64,000 nucleotides of DNA from contig CABJAP010000010.1 of NCBI GenBank assembly GCA_902363595.1, positions 130,490 to 194,489 on the forward strand. Direction: 5' to 3'. The notes under the pieces are model-generated. The model worked only from the letters and a program-made list of their open reading frames with translations, was not told the DNA's origin and ran no database searches. The position numbers were made by a program, and so were the translations under genes. Shown here piece by piece: positions 26,742 to 36,245 of this stretch. The stretch's first letter is position 1, and every line of letters begins with the position of its first letter. This DNA is from Clostridia bacterium (lineage in GTDB: Bacteria > Bacillota > Clostridia > Peptostreptococcales > Anaerovoracaceae).

Positions 26742-28721
26742 ATGAAACATTTAGGTTTAGTTCGGGTCGGTGCCGCGGTACCGTCCCTGAAAGTCGCCAA
26801 CACAAAATACAATACGCAGCAGATTCTCACTCTCATCCAAGCGGCGGAAAAGGAACGGGCAGGGTTTCTCGTCTTTCCGGAGCTTGCCATCACCGGGTAC
26901 ACCTGCGGAGACCTGTTTTATCAGGAGCATTTGTATCAAAGCCAGCTTGAATGCCTCTCAGAAATTGTCCTCGCCACCAAAAAACTGAGGACGACGGTGA
27001 TTCTCGGCTGCTATCTGCGGATTGAAAACAGTCTCTATAATTGCGCCGTTCTCATCCAGGGCGGAAAAATCAAAGGAATCGTACCCAAAATGTTTTTGCC
27101 CAATTCCAAGGAGTTTTATGAGGCCCGGTGGTTTGCCAGCGGAATCGATCTGGCCCGCAGGCAGAAAGCAATCCGCCTCTTTGGCGAGGACATTCCCTTT
27201 GGAAACCTGCTTTTCTGCGATGATGCGGCTGAGCTTTGCGTGGGCGTGGAAATCTGCGAGGACTTGTGGCTTCCCATATCCCCCGGCTCCCAGATGGCCA
27301 TGGCCGGTGCACATATCCTCTTCAACACTTCCGCCAGCAACGACACGGTGGGCAAAGCGGATTACCGGAGAAACCTGGTTACAGTGGAAAGCGCCAAGTG
27401 CAATTGCGGTTACGTCTACACATCGGCCGGTGTCAGCGAATCTACCACCGATGTGGTATTCAGCGGCCACAGCCTGATTGCGGAAAACGGCATTGTCTTG
27501 AAAGAAAGCGACCGCCTCCAGCGGCAAAGCCAAATCATTTACAGCGAAATTGATTTTCAGAGAATCCGTTTTGAGCGGGCCCAGGACAGTAATATGAGCC
27601 GCTGTGCTTCTGCTTTCGGGGAGCCGGAGAAGTATCAGCAGATCGGACTTTCACCGGTTGCCTTGATCACTTCCCAGGATACCCTCTACCGCCGCTATGA
27701 CCGGAATCCCTTTGTGCCCGACGACACCCAGATGGTCAACCAGCGCTGCGGGGAAATTTTCAACCTGCAGGCAGCGGGCCTGGCCAAGCGCATTGAGCAT
27801 TCCCATTCGAGAAAATCCGTGGTGGGTATTTCCGGCGGATTGGATTCGACGCTGGCTCTGCTGGTTTGTGCCTATACCCACAAGCTGATCGGACGTCCGG
27901 CCGACGATATTGTGGCCGTCACCATGCCGGGCTTTGGCACAACCGGAAAAACGTATCACAATGCCATGACCATCATGAAGCTACTCGGCGCGCAGGTTCG
28001 GGAAATTTCCATTAAGGATTCTGTAAACCAGCATTTCGCCGATATTGGCCACGATCCCCAGGTTCACGATGTGACGTATGAGAATTCCCAGGCCAGAGAG
28101 CGGACGCAGATCCTCATGGATACGGCCAATCAGGAAGGCGGGCTGGTGGTAGGCACCGGCGACCTTTCGGAAATGGCGCTGGGATGGTGCACCTACAACG
28201 GCGATCACATGTCCATGTACGGGGTCAACGCCAGTGTTCCCAAGACGCTGGTCCGTTTTGTCGTCAAATGGGTCATGGAAAACAAGCTGAGCGGGCCCAG
28301 CGAAGATCCGGATTTCAGCTCTGACAACGCTCTGCTGAAGGAAACCCTGCGAGACATTCTGGATACGCCCATTTCTCCTGAGCTGCTGCCGCCTGATCCC
28401 AACGGAGATATCGCCCAAAAGACCGAGGAAAGCGTGGGGCCTTATATCCTCCATGATTTCTTTATCTATTATACGATCCGTTATGGAATGGAACCGGAAA
28501 AGCTTCTCTTTACAGCAAAAAACGCCTTTGCCGGCGAATACGACGAGGCATTTATCAAGAAATGGATGACCACCTTCTACCGCAGGTTCTTTGCCCAGCA
28601 GTTCAAAAGAAGCTGCGTGCCTGACGGCCCCAAAGTGGGATCGGTCAGCTTGTCTCCTAGAGGGGACTGGCGGATGCCAAGCGATGCGGACGCGGCCATC
28701 TGGCTGGATGAAATTAAGTAA
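26742..28721 (+). CDS. nadE: Glutamine-dependent NAD+ synthetase
   Basis: This 659-residue enzyme amidates deamido-NAD+ using ammonia from glutamine, the last step of NAD synthesis. The start ATG 26742 follows AAGGAG. The N-terminal nitrilase-type glutaminase (about 1-290) keeps FPELAITGY (Glu), PKMFLPN (Lys) and GVEICEDLW (Cys near 170). The C-terminal synthetase (about 330-655) has the P-loop GISGGLDST (near 364) and [12 protein letters not shown]. Length fits the glutamine-using bacterial form. It is monocistronic with a TATAAT at 26692-26697. A short repeat element abuts its stop codon. Confidence 0.96.
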   Translation: MKHLGLVRVGAAVPSLKVANTKYNTQQILTLIQAAEKERAGFLVFPELAITGYTCGDLFYQEHLYQSQLECLSEIVLATKKLRTTVILGCYLRIENSLYNCAVLIQGGKIKGIVPKMFLPNSKEFYEARWFASGIDLARRQKAIRLFGEDIPFGNLLFCDDAAELCVGVEICEDLWLPISPGSQMAMAGAHILFNTSASNDTVGKADYRRNLVTVESAKCNCGYVYTSAGVSESTTDVVFSGHSLIAENGIVLKESDRLQRQSQIIYSEIDFQRIRFERAQDSNMSRCASAFGEPEKYQQIGLSPVALITSQDTLYRRYDRNPFVPDDTQMVNQRCGEIFNLQAAGLAKRIEHSHSRKSVVGISGGLDSTLALLVCAYTHKLIGRPADDIVAVTMPGFGTTGKTYHNAMTIMKLLGAQVREISIKDSVNQHFADIGHDPQVHDVTYENSQARERTQILMDTANQEGGLVVGTGDLSEMALGWCTYNGDHMSMYGVNASVPKTLVRFVVKWVMENKLSGPSEDPDFSSDNALLKETLRDILDTPISPELLPPDPNGDIAQKTEESVGPYILHDFFIYYTIRYGMEPEKLLFTAKNAFAGEYDEAFIKKWMTTFYRRFFAQQFKRSCVPDGPKVGSVSLSPRGDWRMPSDADAAIWLDEIK

Positions 28722-28759
28722 AAAACGTGTGCATGACGATATTTCCTGCGTTATGAAAA
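28719..28759 (+). repeat. Short 3'-UTR repeat element, compact copy
   Basis: Directly at the nadE stop, TAAAAAACGTGTGCATGACG is followed by ATATTTCCTGCGTTATGA. Both blocks recur after the DUF2156 gene at 36028-36160, there separated by about 90 extra bases. Confidence 0.5.
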
Positions 28760-28803
28760 AAAGCCGGCCGGCGTCCGTAAGAGAAACGGGCGCCCAACCG
28801 GCT
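28754..28803 (-). terminator. Rho-independent terminator after the PUA/ASCH-like gene
   Basis: Long stem AGCCGG...CCGGCT (28762-28803) with an inner GCGTCCGT/ACGGGCGC stem. The minus strand then reads seven T. Confidence 0.85.
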
Positions 28804-28850
28804 GACTGCTGAATAGATGGCTGCGCTATTTTTCCAGCCCAGCCCGCAGG

Positions 28851-29315
28851 CTAGAATCTGGATTTCTCATAGTTGTAAGGAACGCTTGTCCCGGCAGCCA
28901 CATCTTCAATTTTCTCCAGGATCAGCCAATCGTCCATATTCCCCTGATGCTCAAAATCCAGAGGCTCGATCTGCTCCACTTCTTGGAATTCCACAAGGCA
29001 AAGGCATTTTTTATGCCACCGTTTTTTCTGCTTTTCAGACAGGTTCAGCTTCTGCTGGTTCTTCTCTAAAACCTCATCAATCTCTTCATCGGACAGCTTC
29101 ACAAAATTTTCCACATCCTTCACCACAGCCTTGGCCGTAATTTTAGCAGTCCCTTTTTCCATAAAGTAGAGCTCCTCGCCGGCAAAAACCCTGCTGTGGG
29201 GAATTTTCCGCCCGGCCGCGCCGCGTACGACCATCGTCTTTGTTCCGTCCAAAATTTTATCTAGGACCTTTTCTCCGCGTTTGCCTGCATTGTCGCAGTA
29301 TACTAAATGTACCAT
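28851..29315 (-). CDS. Small PUA/ASCH-like domain protein (function unknown)
   Basis: The 154-residue protein starts at ATG 29315, seven bases after GGAGGA; the ATG at 29321 is too close to it. It opens MVHLVYCDNAGKRGEKVLDKILDG, then TKTMVVRGAAGRKIPHSRVF and GEELYFMEKGTAKITAKAVV. This resembles the beta-barrel of ASCH/PUA-like domains, where a KxxxGxKtx(E/V)xR strand and a motif for barrel strands recur. A charged helical middle and WHKKCLCLVEF follow. ASCH proteins bind RNA or modified bases. This is a weak structural guess; the substrate is unknown. It is coupled to the AraC-type gene upstream. Confidence 0.6.
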   Translation of the reverse strand: MVHLVYCDNAGKRGEKVLDKILDGTKTMVVRGAAGRKIPHSRVFAGEELYFMEKGTAKITAKAVVKDVENFVKLSDEEIDEVLEKNQQKLNLSEKQKKRWHKKCLCLVEFQEVEQIEPLDFEHQGNMDDWLILEKIEDVAAGTSVPYNYEKSRF

Positions 29316-29317
29316 TT

Positions 29318-30181
29318 TCATTCCTCCAATATAATCGGTATCCAGATTTGGCTTAAATAATCCTCCCCATAGGCATTTCCCCGGCTGTACCATTCCACCT
29401 CGGGACAGCTTGCATGGGCAAAAGGATATTGATTCAACCACTCTTCTTTTAAAAACTTCCACCCGGTCTGGATGGCTTGAACTGACGGCCCCCTGCAATC
29501 AAAGACAGCCCAGGTCATCTCCGGCAGAGTTTCCTCTATAAAACCCTCCGGCTTATCCTGTGCGGTGCTGACCATGATCGCATATTCCATCTGGTCATCG
29601 GTGCCGCCGGGGCTTAAAAAGAGACCGTAGAGTCCGGGCGGGTCTGCCGAATCCATTGCAACCATTTGAGAAAAAACGCCGTTTTGCTGGCACTCATTCC
29701 AGAAGCAAGGGATTTGAGCCGCCCTATTCCCATCTTTTACGGATAGGATTATGCTTTTCCCAATAAGACGGACGCTTTCTTTCTGTTCGATTCTCCAGGC
29801 ATATTGGGGTTTTGCGGAAATCCCCATTCTGGGATAAACACGAAGCTCCTCCCGGCGGCTGCGGGCGGCTTTGGGCGAAATGCCGTGAAACTGTTGGAAC
29901 GCTCTTGTAAAGGAAGTGGGTGACTCATATCCATATTTGTAGCTGACTTCGATCACTTTCAGATCCGTGCTTTTCAGATCATATCCGGCCAGCGTCAATT
30001 TGCGGAACCGTACGTACTCGGCAAAGCTTATTCCGTTCATATAAGAAAACACTTTCTGGAAAAAATCGTAAGAACAGCCCGCCAGTTCTGCGATCGCGTC
30101 AGCGCTGATCGGTCCTTCCTCGCGCTGCAAGTGCGCTTCCACATACTCAATGATGTTTTCCAATCTTTCATTCCACTCCAC
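29318..30181 (-). CDS. AraC-family regulator with GyrI-like ligand domain
   Basis: The 287-residue protein starts at GTG 30181, seven bases after AAGGAG. Residues 1-110 are the two-helix-turn-helix AraC domain (ISADAIAELAGCSYDFFQKVF; YGYESPTSFTRAFQQFHGISP). Residues 125-287 are a GyrI/SOUL-like effector domain (VRLIGKSIILSV, EWYSRGNAYGEDYLSQIWIPI), as in multidrug-sensing Rob- and BmrR-type regulators. The stop overlaps the following gene's first possible ATG. The likely target is its own operon. Confidence 0.88.
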   Translation of the reverse strand: MEWNERLENIIEYVEAHLQREEGPISADAIAELAGCSYDFFQKVFSYMNGISFAEYVRFRKLTLAGYDLKSTDLKVIEVSYKYGYESPTSFTRAFQQFHGISPKAARSRREELRVYPRMGISAKPQYAWRIEQKESVRLIGKSIILSVKDGNRAAQIPCFWNECQQNGVFSQMVAMDSADPPGLYGLFLSPGGTDDQMEYAIMVSTAQDKPEGFIEETLPEMTWAVFDCRGPSVQAIQTGWKFLKEEWLNQYPFAHASCPEVEWYSRGNAYGEDYLSQIWIPIILEE

Positions 30182-30273
30182 AACATTTCTCCTTTCGCTG
30201 CTTAGTTAGTTTACCACCAAATCACAAAACATTCCTCTCATTTTCCGCACTGTCCGGATCGTTTTTTTGAAAG

Positions 30274-30322
30274 AAAAAAACGGCTCAGCAATCCGCAAAA
30301 TAAAGGGATTGCCAAACCGTTG
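30274..30322 (-). terminator. Rho-independent terminator of the ornithine decarboxylase gene
   Basis: cggctcagcaatcc (30281-30294) pairs with ggattgccaaaccg (30306-30319); the minus strand then reads seven T. Confidence 0.85.
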
Positions 30323-30340
30323 TTCAGACTGGTTCAGCCG

Positions 30341-32497
30341 CTATGCTTCATCCAGCACGTACGCATGGGCTTTCGTCCTGCCGTCTCGTTTCATCAGATA
30401 GACGCCATGAATTTCCGGCGCGAACCCGGGGAAACGATTGATGCCCTCTTCGAGAATGCTGAAATATTGAACTGCCGCGCTGCTCCACCGTTCTCCCGGC
30501 GCAACGCAGAAGATGCCCGGCGGATAAGGCAGCGCGCCTTCCAGCGCCACCTCGCCCTCAATGCCTGAGATTTCGACCATCTTCGCCTGATTGCGAATCA
30601 GCGCCACACCGGCTTCGTACGGAGTCATCGCCACTTCCGGGAAGGTTTCTTCTCGGAACAGCTCCCGCTGATACTCCTTGGCGTTGTTGTCTTTGTAAAA
30701 GTCATGCATCTCCTGACAGAGATCCCGGATCCCCACGCCTCTGTACCGCTCTTCATTATCCCAGTACAGATAGGGGATTACCTGGCTCACCGGAGCATTC
30801 TGCCGCACCAGCTGCTCAAAGCGCATCAGCTGAGCCACCAGTGAATCCAGCTTTTCTTTGCTCTCAGCCGGGGTCATCAAAAAGAGAATGGAGTTAAAGT
30901 CATTCTTCTCAGGAATAATCCGGTTGTCTCGCAGGAAGCTGGCGAGAATGGTAGCCGGAATTCCAAACTCTTCATATTCTCCGGTCTGGGCGTCGATGCC
31001 CGGCGTGGTCAGCATCAGTTTGTTGGGATCGAGGAAATATTGATCTTTTCCATACCCTTCAAAAGAGTGCCATTTGTCCCCCGGAATGAAGCGGAAAAAT
31101 TCAATATTATTGGCAATCTCCTCCGTGCTGTATTCTTCCCACGGTCTGCCGTTGATCGTCGGCGGAATGAAGGGTTTTAGCATGGTACAGCTCCGCAGGA
31201 TGGCCTTGCGGGCCTCGATGCCCATTTTCACGCAGTCGGCCCAAAGCCGCTTGCCCGATTCCCGATCCTGCATTCTGGCGTTTACATCCAGCGCCGCGAA
31301 GATTGGGTAGAAGGGGCTGGTGCTGGAATGGGAACGGTAGGAATTATTGAACCGTTTATAGCCCAGATAACGCTTCTGCCCTTTAATATGGGAGTCTTTT
31401 TTATGTATGTAGGAGGACTGGGAAAATCCGGCCTGCTGCTTATGAACTGACTGGGTAACGAAAATTCCCGGGTCGTCCGGCCCCAGTTCCAAAAGCAGCG
31501 GCGAGCAGTCCCGCATCATGGGGATAAATTGTTCGTATCCCACCCAGGCCGAGTCGAACAAAATATAGTCGCATAAATGACCGATGCGATCAACCACCTG
31601 GCGCGCGTTATAAATCGTGCCGTCATAAGTTCCCAGCTGGATTATGGCCAGGCGGAACGGCCGTTTTTCTTTTGCCCGCTTTGGATCGATGGCGGCGATC
31701 CGCTGCCTTAGATAGTCTTCCTCAAAGCAGTGGTCATCGATTCCGCCGATGAACCCGAAGGGATTTCTGGAAGTTTCCAAATAGAGCGGCAGCCCGCCTG
31801 CCTGAACCAGCGCGGCGTCGTAGTTGGATTTGTGGTTATTGCGGTCGAAAAGTACCAGGTCGCCCGGCGCCACCAGGGCGGTAGCCACAATAATGTTGGA
31901 GGTGCTGGTACCGTTCATGACAAAAAAGGTATTGTCCGAATTGAAAACCTTGGCTGCATTTTTCAAAGCATCTTCCGCTGGTCCTTCATGGATCAGCAGA
32001 TCGCCCAGGGCCACATCCGCATTGCAGATATCGGATCTGAAAATCATCTCGCCGTAAAAGTCGTACAAATAACGGCCTGCCGGATGTTTTCTGAAATATT
32101 GGCCGCTTTGATGACCCGGACAGTTGAATTGCTGATTTTTCAGGTCGATATAATTGCTGAGGGTTTCGAAAAACGGCGGCAATACGCGCCACTCATACTG
32201 CTCTGCCGCAGTTTCAATCTCGTTGTCGATGATATCCCGGTTGAGATTTCCCACATATACCCACCGATAAATCATTTCTCTCATATCTTGGTTGACGTAT
32301 TCTTCGTCCTCGGAAAAAACAAAGACCGGAACTTCAAACCGAGTCTCGTAGATCTCCCGGATGATATCCCTGTCTTTATTTGACACCACCGCCGCGGCAA
32401 TATCCGTGTAATCCGTATCCTGGACTTCCACCAGATTCCGCTTGGTTGAAAAGTACTGCCGGATGGCCGGCGAATAAGCAATTTTCAATGATCTCAA
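30341..32497 (-). CDS. Ornithine decarboxylase, fold-I PLP enzyme (SpeC/SpeF type)
   Basis: This 718-residue enzyme decarboxylates ornithine to putrescine by family inference. The start is TTG 32497, eight to nine bases after AGGAGG. It has a wing domain (1-110), a large PLP domain with TQSVHKQQAGFSQ (PLP Lys near 350) and DSAWVGYEQFIP, and a C-terminal domain with LTTPGIDAQTGEYEEFG and EGALPYPPGIFC. The sequence is much closer to enterobacterial SpeC/SpeF than to the shorter lysine/arginine decarboxylases usual in Firmicutes (about 480 residues). No putrescine-ornithine antiporter potE is adjacent. Monocistronic with a strong terminator. Confidence 0.9.
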   Translation of the reverse strand: MRSLKIAYSPAIRQYFSTKRNLVEVQDTDYTDIAAAVVSNKDRDIIREIYETRFEVPVFVFSEDEEYVNQDMREMIYRWVYVGNLNRDIIDNEIETAAEQYEWRVLPPFFETLSNYIDLKNQQFNCPGHQSGQYFRKHPAGRYLYDFYGEMIFRSDICNADVALGDLLIHEGPAEDALKNAAKVFNSDNTFFVMNGTSTSNIIVATALVAPGDLVLFDRNNHKSNYDAALVQAGGLPLYLETSRNPFGFIGGIDDHCFEEDYLRQRIAAIDPKRAKEKRPFRLAIIQLGTYDGTIYNARQVVDRIGHLCDYILFDSAWVGYEQFIPMMRDCSPLLLELGPDDPGIFVTQSVHKQQAGFSQSSYIHKKDSHIKGQKRYLGYKRFNNSYRSHSSTSPFYPIFAALDVNARMQDRESGKRLWADCVKMGIEARKAILRSCTMLKPFIPPTINGRPWEEYSTEEIANNIEFFRFIPGDKWHSFEGYGKDQYFLDPNKLMLTTPGIDAQTGEYEEFGIPATILASFLRDNRIIPEKNDFNSILFLMTPAESKEKLDSLVAQLMRFEQLVRQNAPVSQVIPYLYWDNEERYRGVGIRDLCQEMHDFYKDNNAKEYQRELFREETFPEVAMTPYEAGVALIRNQAKMVEISGIEGEVALEGALPYPPGIFCVAPGERWSSAAVQYFSILEEGINRFPGFAPEIHGVYLMKRDGRTKAHAYVLDEA

Positions 32498-32610
32498 TAA
32501 AAATCCCTCCTTCTTTACCTAGTAACAAAGTAACTTGGCATCCTCTAAAATCATTCTCACTGCCCCACAGTAACATGAACATTCTATTCTGTCAACACAT
32601 GAAATGCTTT

Positions 32611-34800
32611 TTAACGTCTGCGGCAAAACGGCCGCACATAAAGCGCCGTCCCGCCGGATGTGAGAAGAATTAAAACCAGGCTCCAAATGGAAAAGCTGTC
32701 ATCGCCTGTAGCCGGTGTTTCGGTTTTTGCTTGGGCCAGAGTCTGTGTCTCTTTTGCTGCTGAAGCGGCTGTCTCTTCCTTTTGCAGCGTTATTTGGGGC
32801 TCCTGGTATGTAATCGCCGGTATGGACCTCTCCGCATCGCCCTCCAGACCGGCCCCGGTATAATTATTGACGTAAATCTGCTTTTGATCCCGCGACAAAG
32901 CAATACCATGAGGTCCATCGGCGACTTTGATCCGGGCGATCCCATTATTATCCGTCTTTACATTTACCGGCTGGGGCTGACCGTCCATATACACGGATAC
33001 CACCTTGCCCGCGGCCGGCGATTGGTCTTTATTTTTTACGGAAAAGGCGGCCGTATAGGCCGCTGCCCGATATTCTCCGGCGATTTGAATACGCCCCGCA
33101 GCAGTTCTCGTGTTCAAAGCTTTCTTTCCATTCTCTGTAAGCTGCTCGATATATGCCCGCAGTGTTTCCAGTTCCCCGCCAATCTCACCGACCATATCAC
33201 AATTTTTAAGCATCGAGAAATCGTTTCCGCCTGACATGAGGAAATCATTGGATACCAATATCATTTTTGTCGAACTGTCATTTCTATCCAAGCTCACATT
33301 CCTACCTCCCATTTCCAGGGTTACTTTCTGCACTTTGGAACCCTTGGCCGCAGCCGGATCGTAGGAGAAGGAGAATCCGCTTATTTGCAGAAAACCGCCG
33401 TCCGGTGTCCCGTATAATTTCCCGCTCTTTTTGTCCTGGCCGGTAACATTGGATACGGAACGCTCCAACATTTCATATAAAAGCTTGGGGGTTATTTCTT
33501 TCATCATCAGCGTGTTTGAAAAAGGGAAAACCGTAATCAAATCCTCCGCGGTTGCTTGGCCGTTAGGAAGCGACGCCCGGATTCCTCCGCCATTTTCCAC
33601 GGCTGCTACCGGCAGGCTCCGATAGCTGTCCATCCCCGATGCGGTTTTTAAGAAATTTTCGCCTGCCCAGCGGTAAGCGTCTGCCGCCAAATCACCCAGA
33701 TTGGTTTCCGTGATCCTCGCTTCTTTGTAATTGTTGATCGTCCCTCCCCAGAGGGTATTTCCGACTGCGCAGACTTTCTGGGACAGCAATGGCTTCTGGG
33801 AATCATTGATTTTATTGATGGCCTCCGTCACTTCTGCTTTTGGCGTTACGTTCTGCAGCGCCCCATAGGAAAGCAATTCTCCAGATACGGAATCGCTTTT
33901 TCCGTCACCGGAAAAGCGAAGCTCCACTTTTCCCAAGTCTGTCAGTCCCGTTCCTGTCTGCTGGATAAGAACGTCGTTTACAGGAGGAGCACCCTCTTTG
34001 GTGTGGCTGTGGCCGTCGATAATCACATCCAGTTTGCCCTGATACTCCCCCGTCAAAGCAGTTGCCAGCGCTTTGCTGGTGCAGGGCACCGTATCGTGCT
34101 CTCCCAAATGGGCCAGGGCCACGATCTTCTCCACCCCTTCTTTTTTCAGCTCATCGATTTCTTTTTTAGCGGATTGGATTTCATCCTCAAAGGTCACGCC
34201 CTGTATGCCTGTAGGATTGGTGGCCGCAGCGGTTTCTCTTGTTGTCAGACCAAAGAATCCGATTTTAACTGTCTTTGTTCCAATGGTTCTTTCGATTATG
34301 GTGTGGCAGCCGGTGTTTCCTGACGGAGTATCTTTGAGAAGCAGCGATCCATTGTAAAATACATTTGCCGCCAGGATTGGAAACGCCGCAGAGGATGCAT
34401 TTTGGAGAAGCTGGGTCGTTCCGTAGTCCAACTCATGGTTTCCCAGGGCCATTGCATCGTATCCCGCTATGTTCATCAGCTTGATCACGTCAGCGCCTTT
34501 GGTCAGGGAGGCCAGAGGCAGCCCCTGTGTCGCATCACCCGCGTCCACCAGGATGGACCCGGGTGTGTTTTCCTTGATTGCCGCCACCTTATCGATTCCA
34601 ATGCTCGATTCTGAAGCCGCCAATGCGCCGTGCATATCGTTGGTGTGGTAGATTGTAACGGTCATATCGCCTGTCTTTGCTTGAGCCGTAGACTCCTGTG
34701 CCCAGATTTCAGAGGCTCCCTGAGGCAGAGCATAAAAAATCATACATATCAGTATATACAGTACCAGTCCGATCCTTGCTTTTCTGTGTGTGTGTTTCAT
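32611..34800 (-). CDS. Secreted, wall-anchored 5'-nucleotidase/metallophosphatase (UshA family)
   Basis: The 729-residue protein starts at ATG 34800 after AAGGG; the longer frame upstream lacks a signal peptide at its start. Signal peptide 1-34 ends near ASEIWAQE. The metallophosphoesterase domain (about 45-290) keeps YHTNDMHGAL, ALGNHELDYGT and IDGHSHTKEG. The 5'-nucleotidase C-domain (about 330-520) has AVENGGGIRASLPNG and FPFSNTLM. A beta-sandwich-like segment (about 545-640) precedes a Gln/Thr-rich linker. The end PATGDDSFSIWSLVLIL...CRRR is a sortase signal variant. It should release nucleosides from extracellular nucleotides for scavenging. Confidence 0.92.
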   Translation of the reverse strand: MKHTHRKARIGLVLYILICMIFYALPQGASEIWAQESTAQAKTGDMTVTIYHTNDMHGALAASESSIGIDKVAAIKENTPGSILVDAGDATQGLPLASLTKGADVIKLMNIAGYDAMALGNHELDYGTTQLLQNASSAAFPILAANVFYNGSLLLKDTPSGNTGCHTIIERTIGTKTVKIGFFGLTTRETAAATNPTGIQGVTFEDEIQSAKKEIDELKKEGVEKIVALAHLGEHDTVPCTSKALATALTGEYQGKLDVIIDGHSHTKEGAPPVNDVLIQQTGTGLTDLGKVELRFSGDGKSDSVSGELLSYGALQNVTPKAEVTEAINKINDSQKPLLSQKVCAVGNTLWGGTINNYKEARITETNLGDLAADAYRWAGENFLKTASGMDSYRSLPVAAVENGGGIRASLPNGQATAEDLITVFPFSNTLMMKEITPKLLYEMLERSVSNVTGQDKKSGKLYGTPDGGFLQISGFSFSYDPAAAKGSKVQKVTLEMGGRNVSLDRNDSSTKMILVSNDFLMSGGNDFSMLKNCDMVGEIGGELETLRAYIEQLTENGKKALNTRTAAGRIQIAGEYRAAAYTAAFSVKNKDQSPAAGKVVSVYMDGQPQPVNVKTDNNGIARIKVADGPHGIALSRDQKQIYVNNYTGAGLEGDAERSIPAITYQEPQITLQKEETAASAAKETQTLAQAKTETPATGDDSFSIWSLVLILLTSGGTALYVRPFCRRR

Positions 34801-35043
34801 AACCGTTTTCCCTTCCCGCCCCGTGGGGCAGCCCTTCCAACCTGGCAGTTTTATTTCATTTATTCTAATATTCGCCCGTAGAAATGTCAAACAACATTGC
34901 TTTGTCAACCAGTCGGGTGTAAAATAAGAAAGATGCTTTTATACATAACGGTAAAAATTTCTAATTTTGTATGATAGGAATCGATTGATTTTTCGTTTTG
35001 GGGGTATCAATATAAAAGCAGACAAAGGGAGGAAAAGGAGTAG

Positions 35044-36030
35044 ATGATGAATTGTAATTTATGCAGGAAAGAGCTGTGCTACAATAAGAAAAAACCGGAC
35101 GCTTGCGTAGAAAAAAGGCCGGAATTGTATTTCCAAAAGCTGACGATGAGCGACCAGCAAGCGCTGGAACCGTATTTTGCGTTGAGACCGAATAAAATTT
35201 GCGACAGTAGTTTTTTAGACATATTTTTATGGAGCAGATCCAACCGGCTGGAGTATTGTTTGATCGAAGGGGAAGCCGTTCTGTGGAAGATGGAGCTGGA
35301 CGGTGAAGTTTACACGGTCATGCCGTCTTGTCGAGAAGAGGATCTGCCTTATTACTTTGATTTGGTCCAGACCTATTTCAACAAAGAGTTGAATCTCCCG
35401 TTGAAGATTTATCTGGCTGATGAAGAAGCTGTAGAAACTCTGGCACTTTGCGAGAATCCGTACTATCGAATCACCGAGCAGGAGGATTTGAAAGACTACT
35501 TATATGATGCGGAAAAATTGAGAACGCTGTCCGGGAGAGCCTACCACAAAAAGAAGAATCTAGTCAATAAGTTTAAAAAGCAGTATGAAGGCAGATGGGA
35601 ATATCGGAGCCTGACCGGTGACGATGCGGAAGAAATCAAGGGGTTTCTTGAAGATTGGTATGGACTCCAAACCTCGGATGAGGAAGGACTGGATAAGGAA
35701 AAAGAGGGCATTTGGGACGTCCTCAGCAGCCCCATCGTGCCAGAAATCCGCATGGGCGCCCTTTACGTGGACGGGAAGATGGAAGCCTTTTCTATGGGCA
35801 ATTATAATGATCTTGAAGAAATGGCGATTATTTGTGTTGAAAAGGCTAATTTTCAGTTCCCCGGACTCTATCAGATGATCAATCAGCAGTTTGCGCTCAA
35901 TGAGTTTCCGCAAGCCCGCTTGATTAACCGGGAGGACGATGTGGGCCTGGAAGGTTTGAGAAAGGCCAAGCTCAGCTATAATCCGATCGGATATGCAAAA
36001 AAATACAAGGTGCTTCAAAGCCTTTACTAA
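35044..36030 (+). CDS. DUF2156 (LPG-synthase C-domain-like) protein with N-terminal Cys cluster
   Basis: The 328-residue cytosolic protein has a GNAT-like acyl/aminoacyltransferase fold of the DUF2156 family: LTMSDQQALEPYFALRP, SFLDIFLWS, RAYHKKKNLVNKFKK near 175 and NREDDVGLEGLRKAKLSYNP near 300. MprF enzymes use the same fold to attach amino acids to lipids; stand-alone DUF2156 proteins have no firm function. Odd here is an extension of about 30 residues with Cys4, Cys7, Cys12 and Cys21 (MMNCNLCRKELC), which could bind a metal. A GGAG with 3-6 base spacing favours this start. Confidence 0.85.
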   Translation: MMNCNLCRKELCYNKKKPDACVEKRPELYFQKLTMSDQQALEPYFALRPNKICDSSFLDIFLWSRSNRLEYCLIEGEAVLWKMELDGEVYTVMPSCREEDLPYYFDLVQTYFNKELNLPLKIYLADEEAVETLALCENPYYRITEQEDLKDYLYDAEKLRTLSGRAYHKKKNLVNKFKKQYEGRWEYRSLTGDDAEEIKGFLEDWYGLQTSDEEGLDKEKEGIWDVLSSPIVPEIRMGALYVDGKMEAFSMGNYNDLEEMAIICVEKANFQFPGLYQMINQQFALNEFPQARLINREDDVGLEGLRKAKLSYNPIGYAKKYKVLQSLY

Positions 36031-36158
36031 AAAAAGTGTGCATGACGGGAGCACAGCTCCCTATGCACACATGTCGGCCGCAGGGGCCGACGCTTCGCAA
36101 TGTACTTTCTTTGAAACTCCGTCAATATCGATGGCATCGATATTTCCTACGTTATCAG
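36028..36158 (+). repeat. Short 3'-UTR repeat element, long and highly folded copy
   Basis: It begins at the stop codon as TAAAAAAAGTGTGCATGACG and ends atatttcctacgttatcaga, matching 28719-28759. The insert forms hairpins: gtgtgcat/atgcacac (36036-36043/36063-36070), tcggcc/ggccga (36074-36079/36085-36090) and aatatcgat/atcgatatt (36124-36132/36136-36144), the last inside weaker arms actttct/agaaagt (36104-36110/36157-36163). Confidence 0.55.
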
Positions 36159-36206
36159 AAAGTGGCTGTCGCATTAGAATTGATCTAATACGACAGCCAC
36201 TTTATC
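36159..36206. terminator. Bidirectional terminator between DUF2156 gene and histidine kinase
   Basis: aaagtggctgtcg (36159-36171) pairs perfectly with cgacagccacttt (36191-36203). It serves convergent genes on both strands. Confidence 0.8.
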
Positions 36207-36245
36207 GTTGCATGACTTTATGTTCCTCTTAACCCTCAATCTCCA

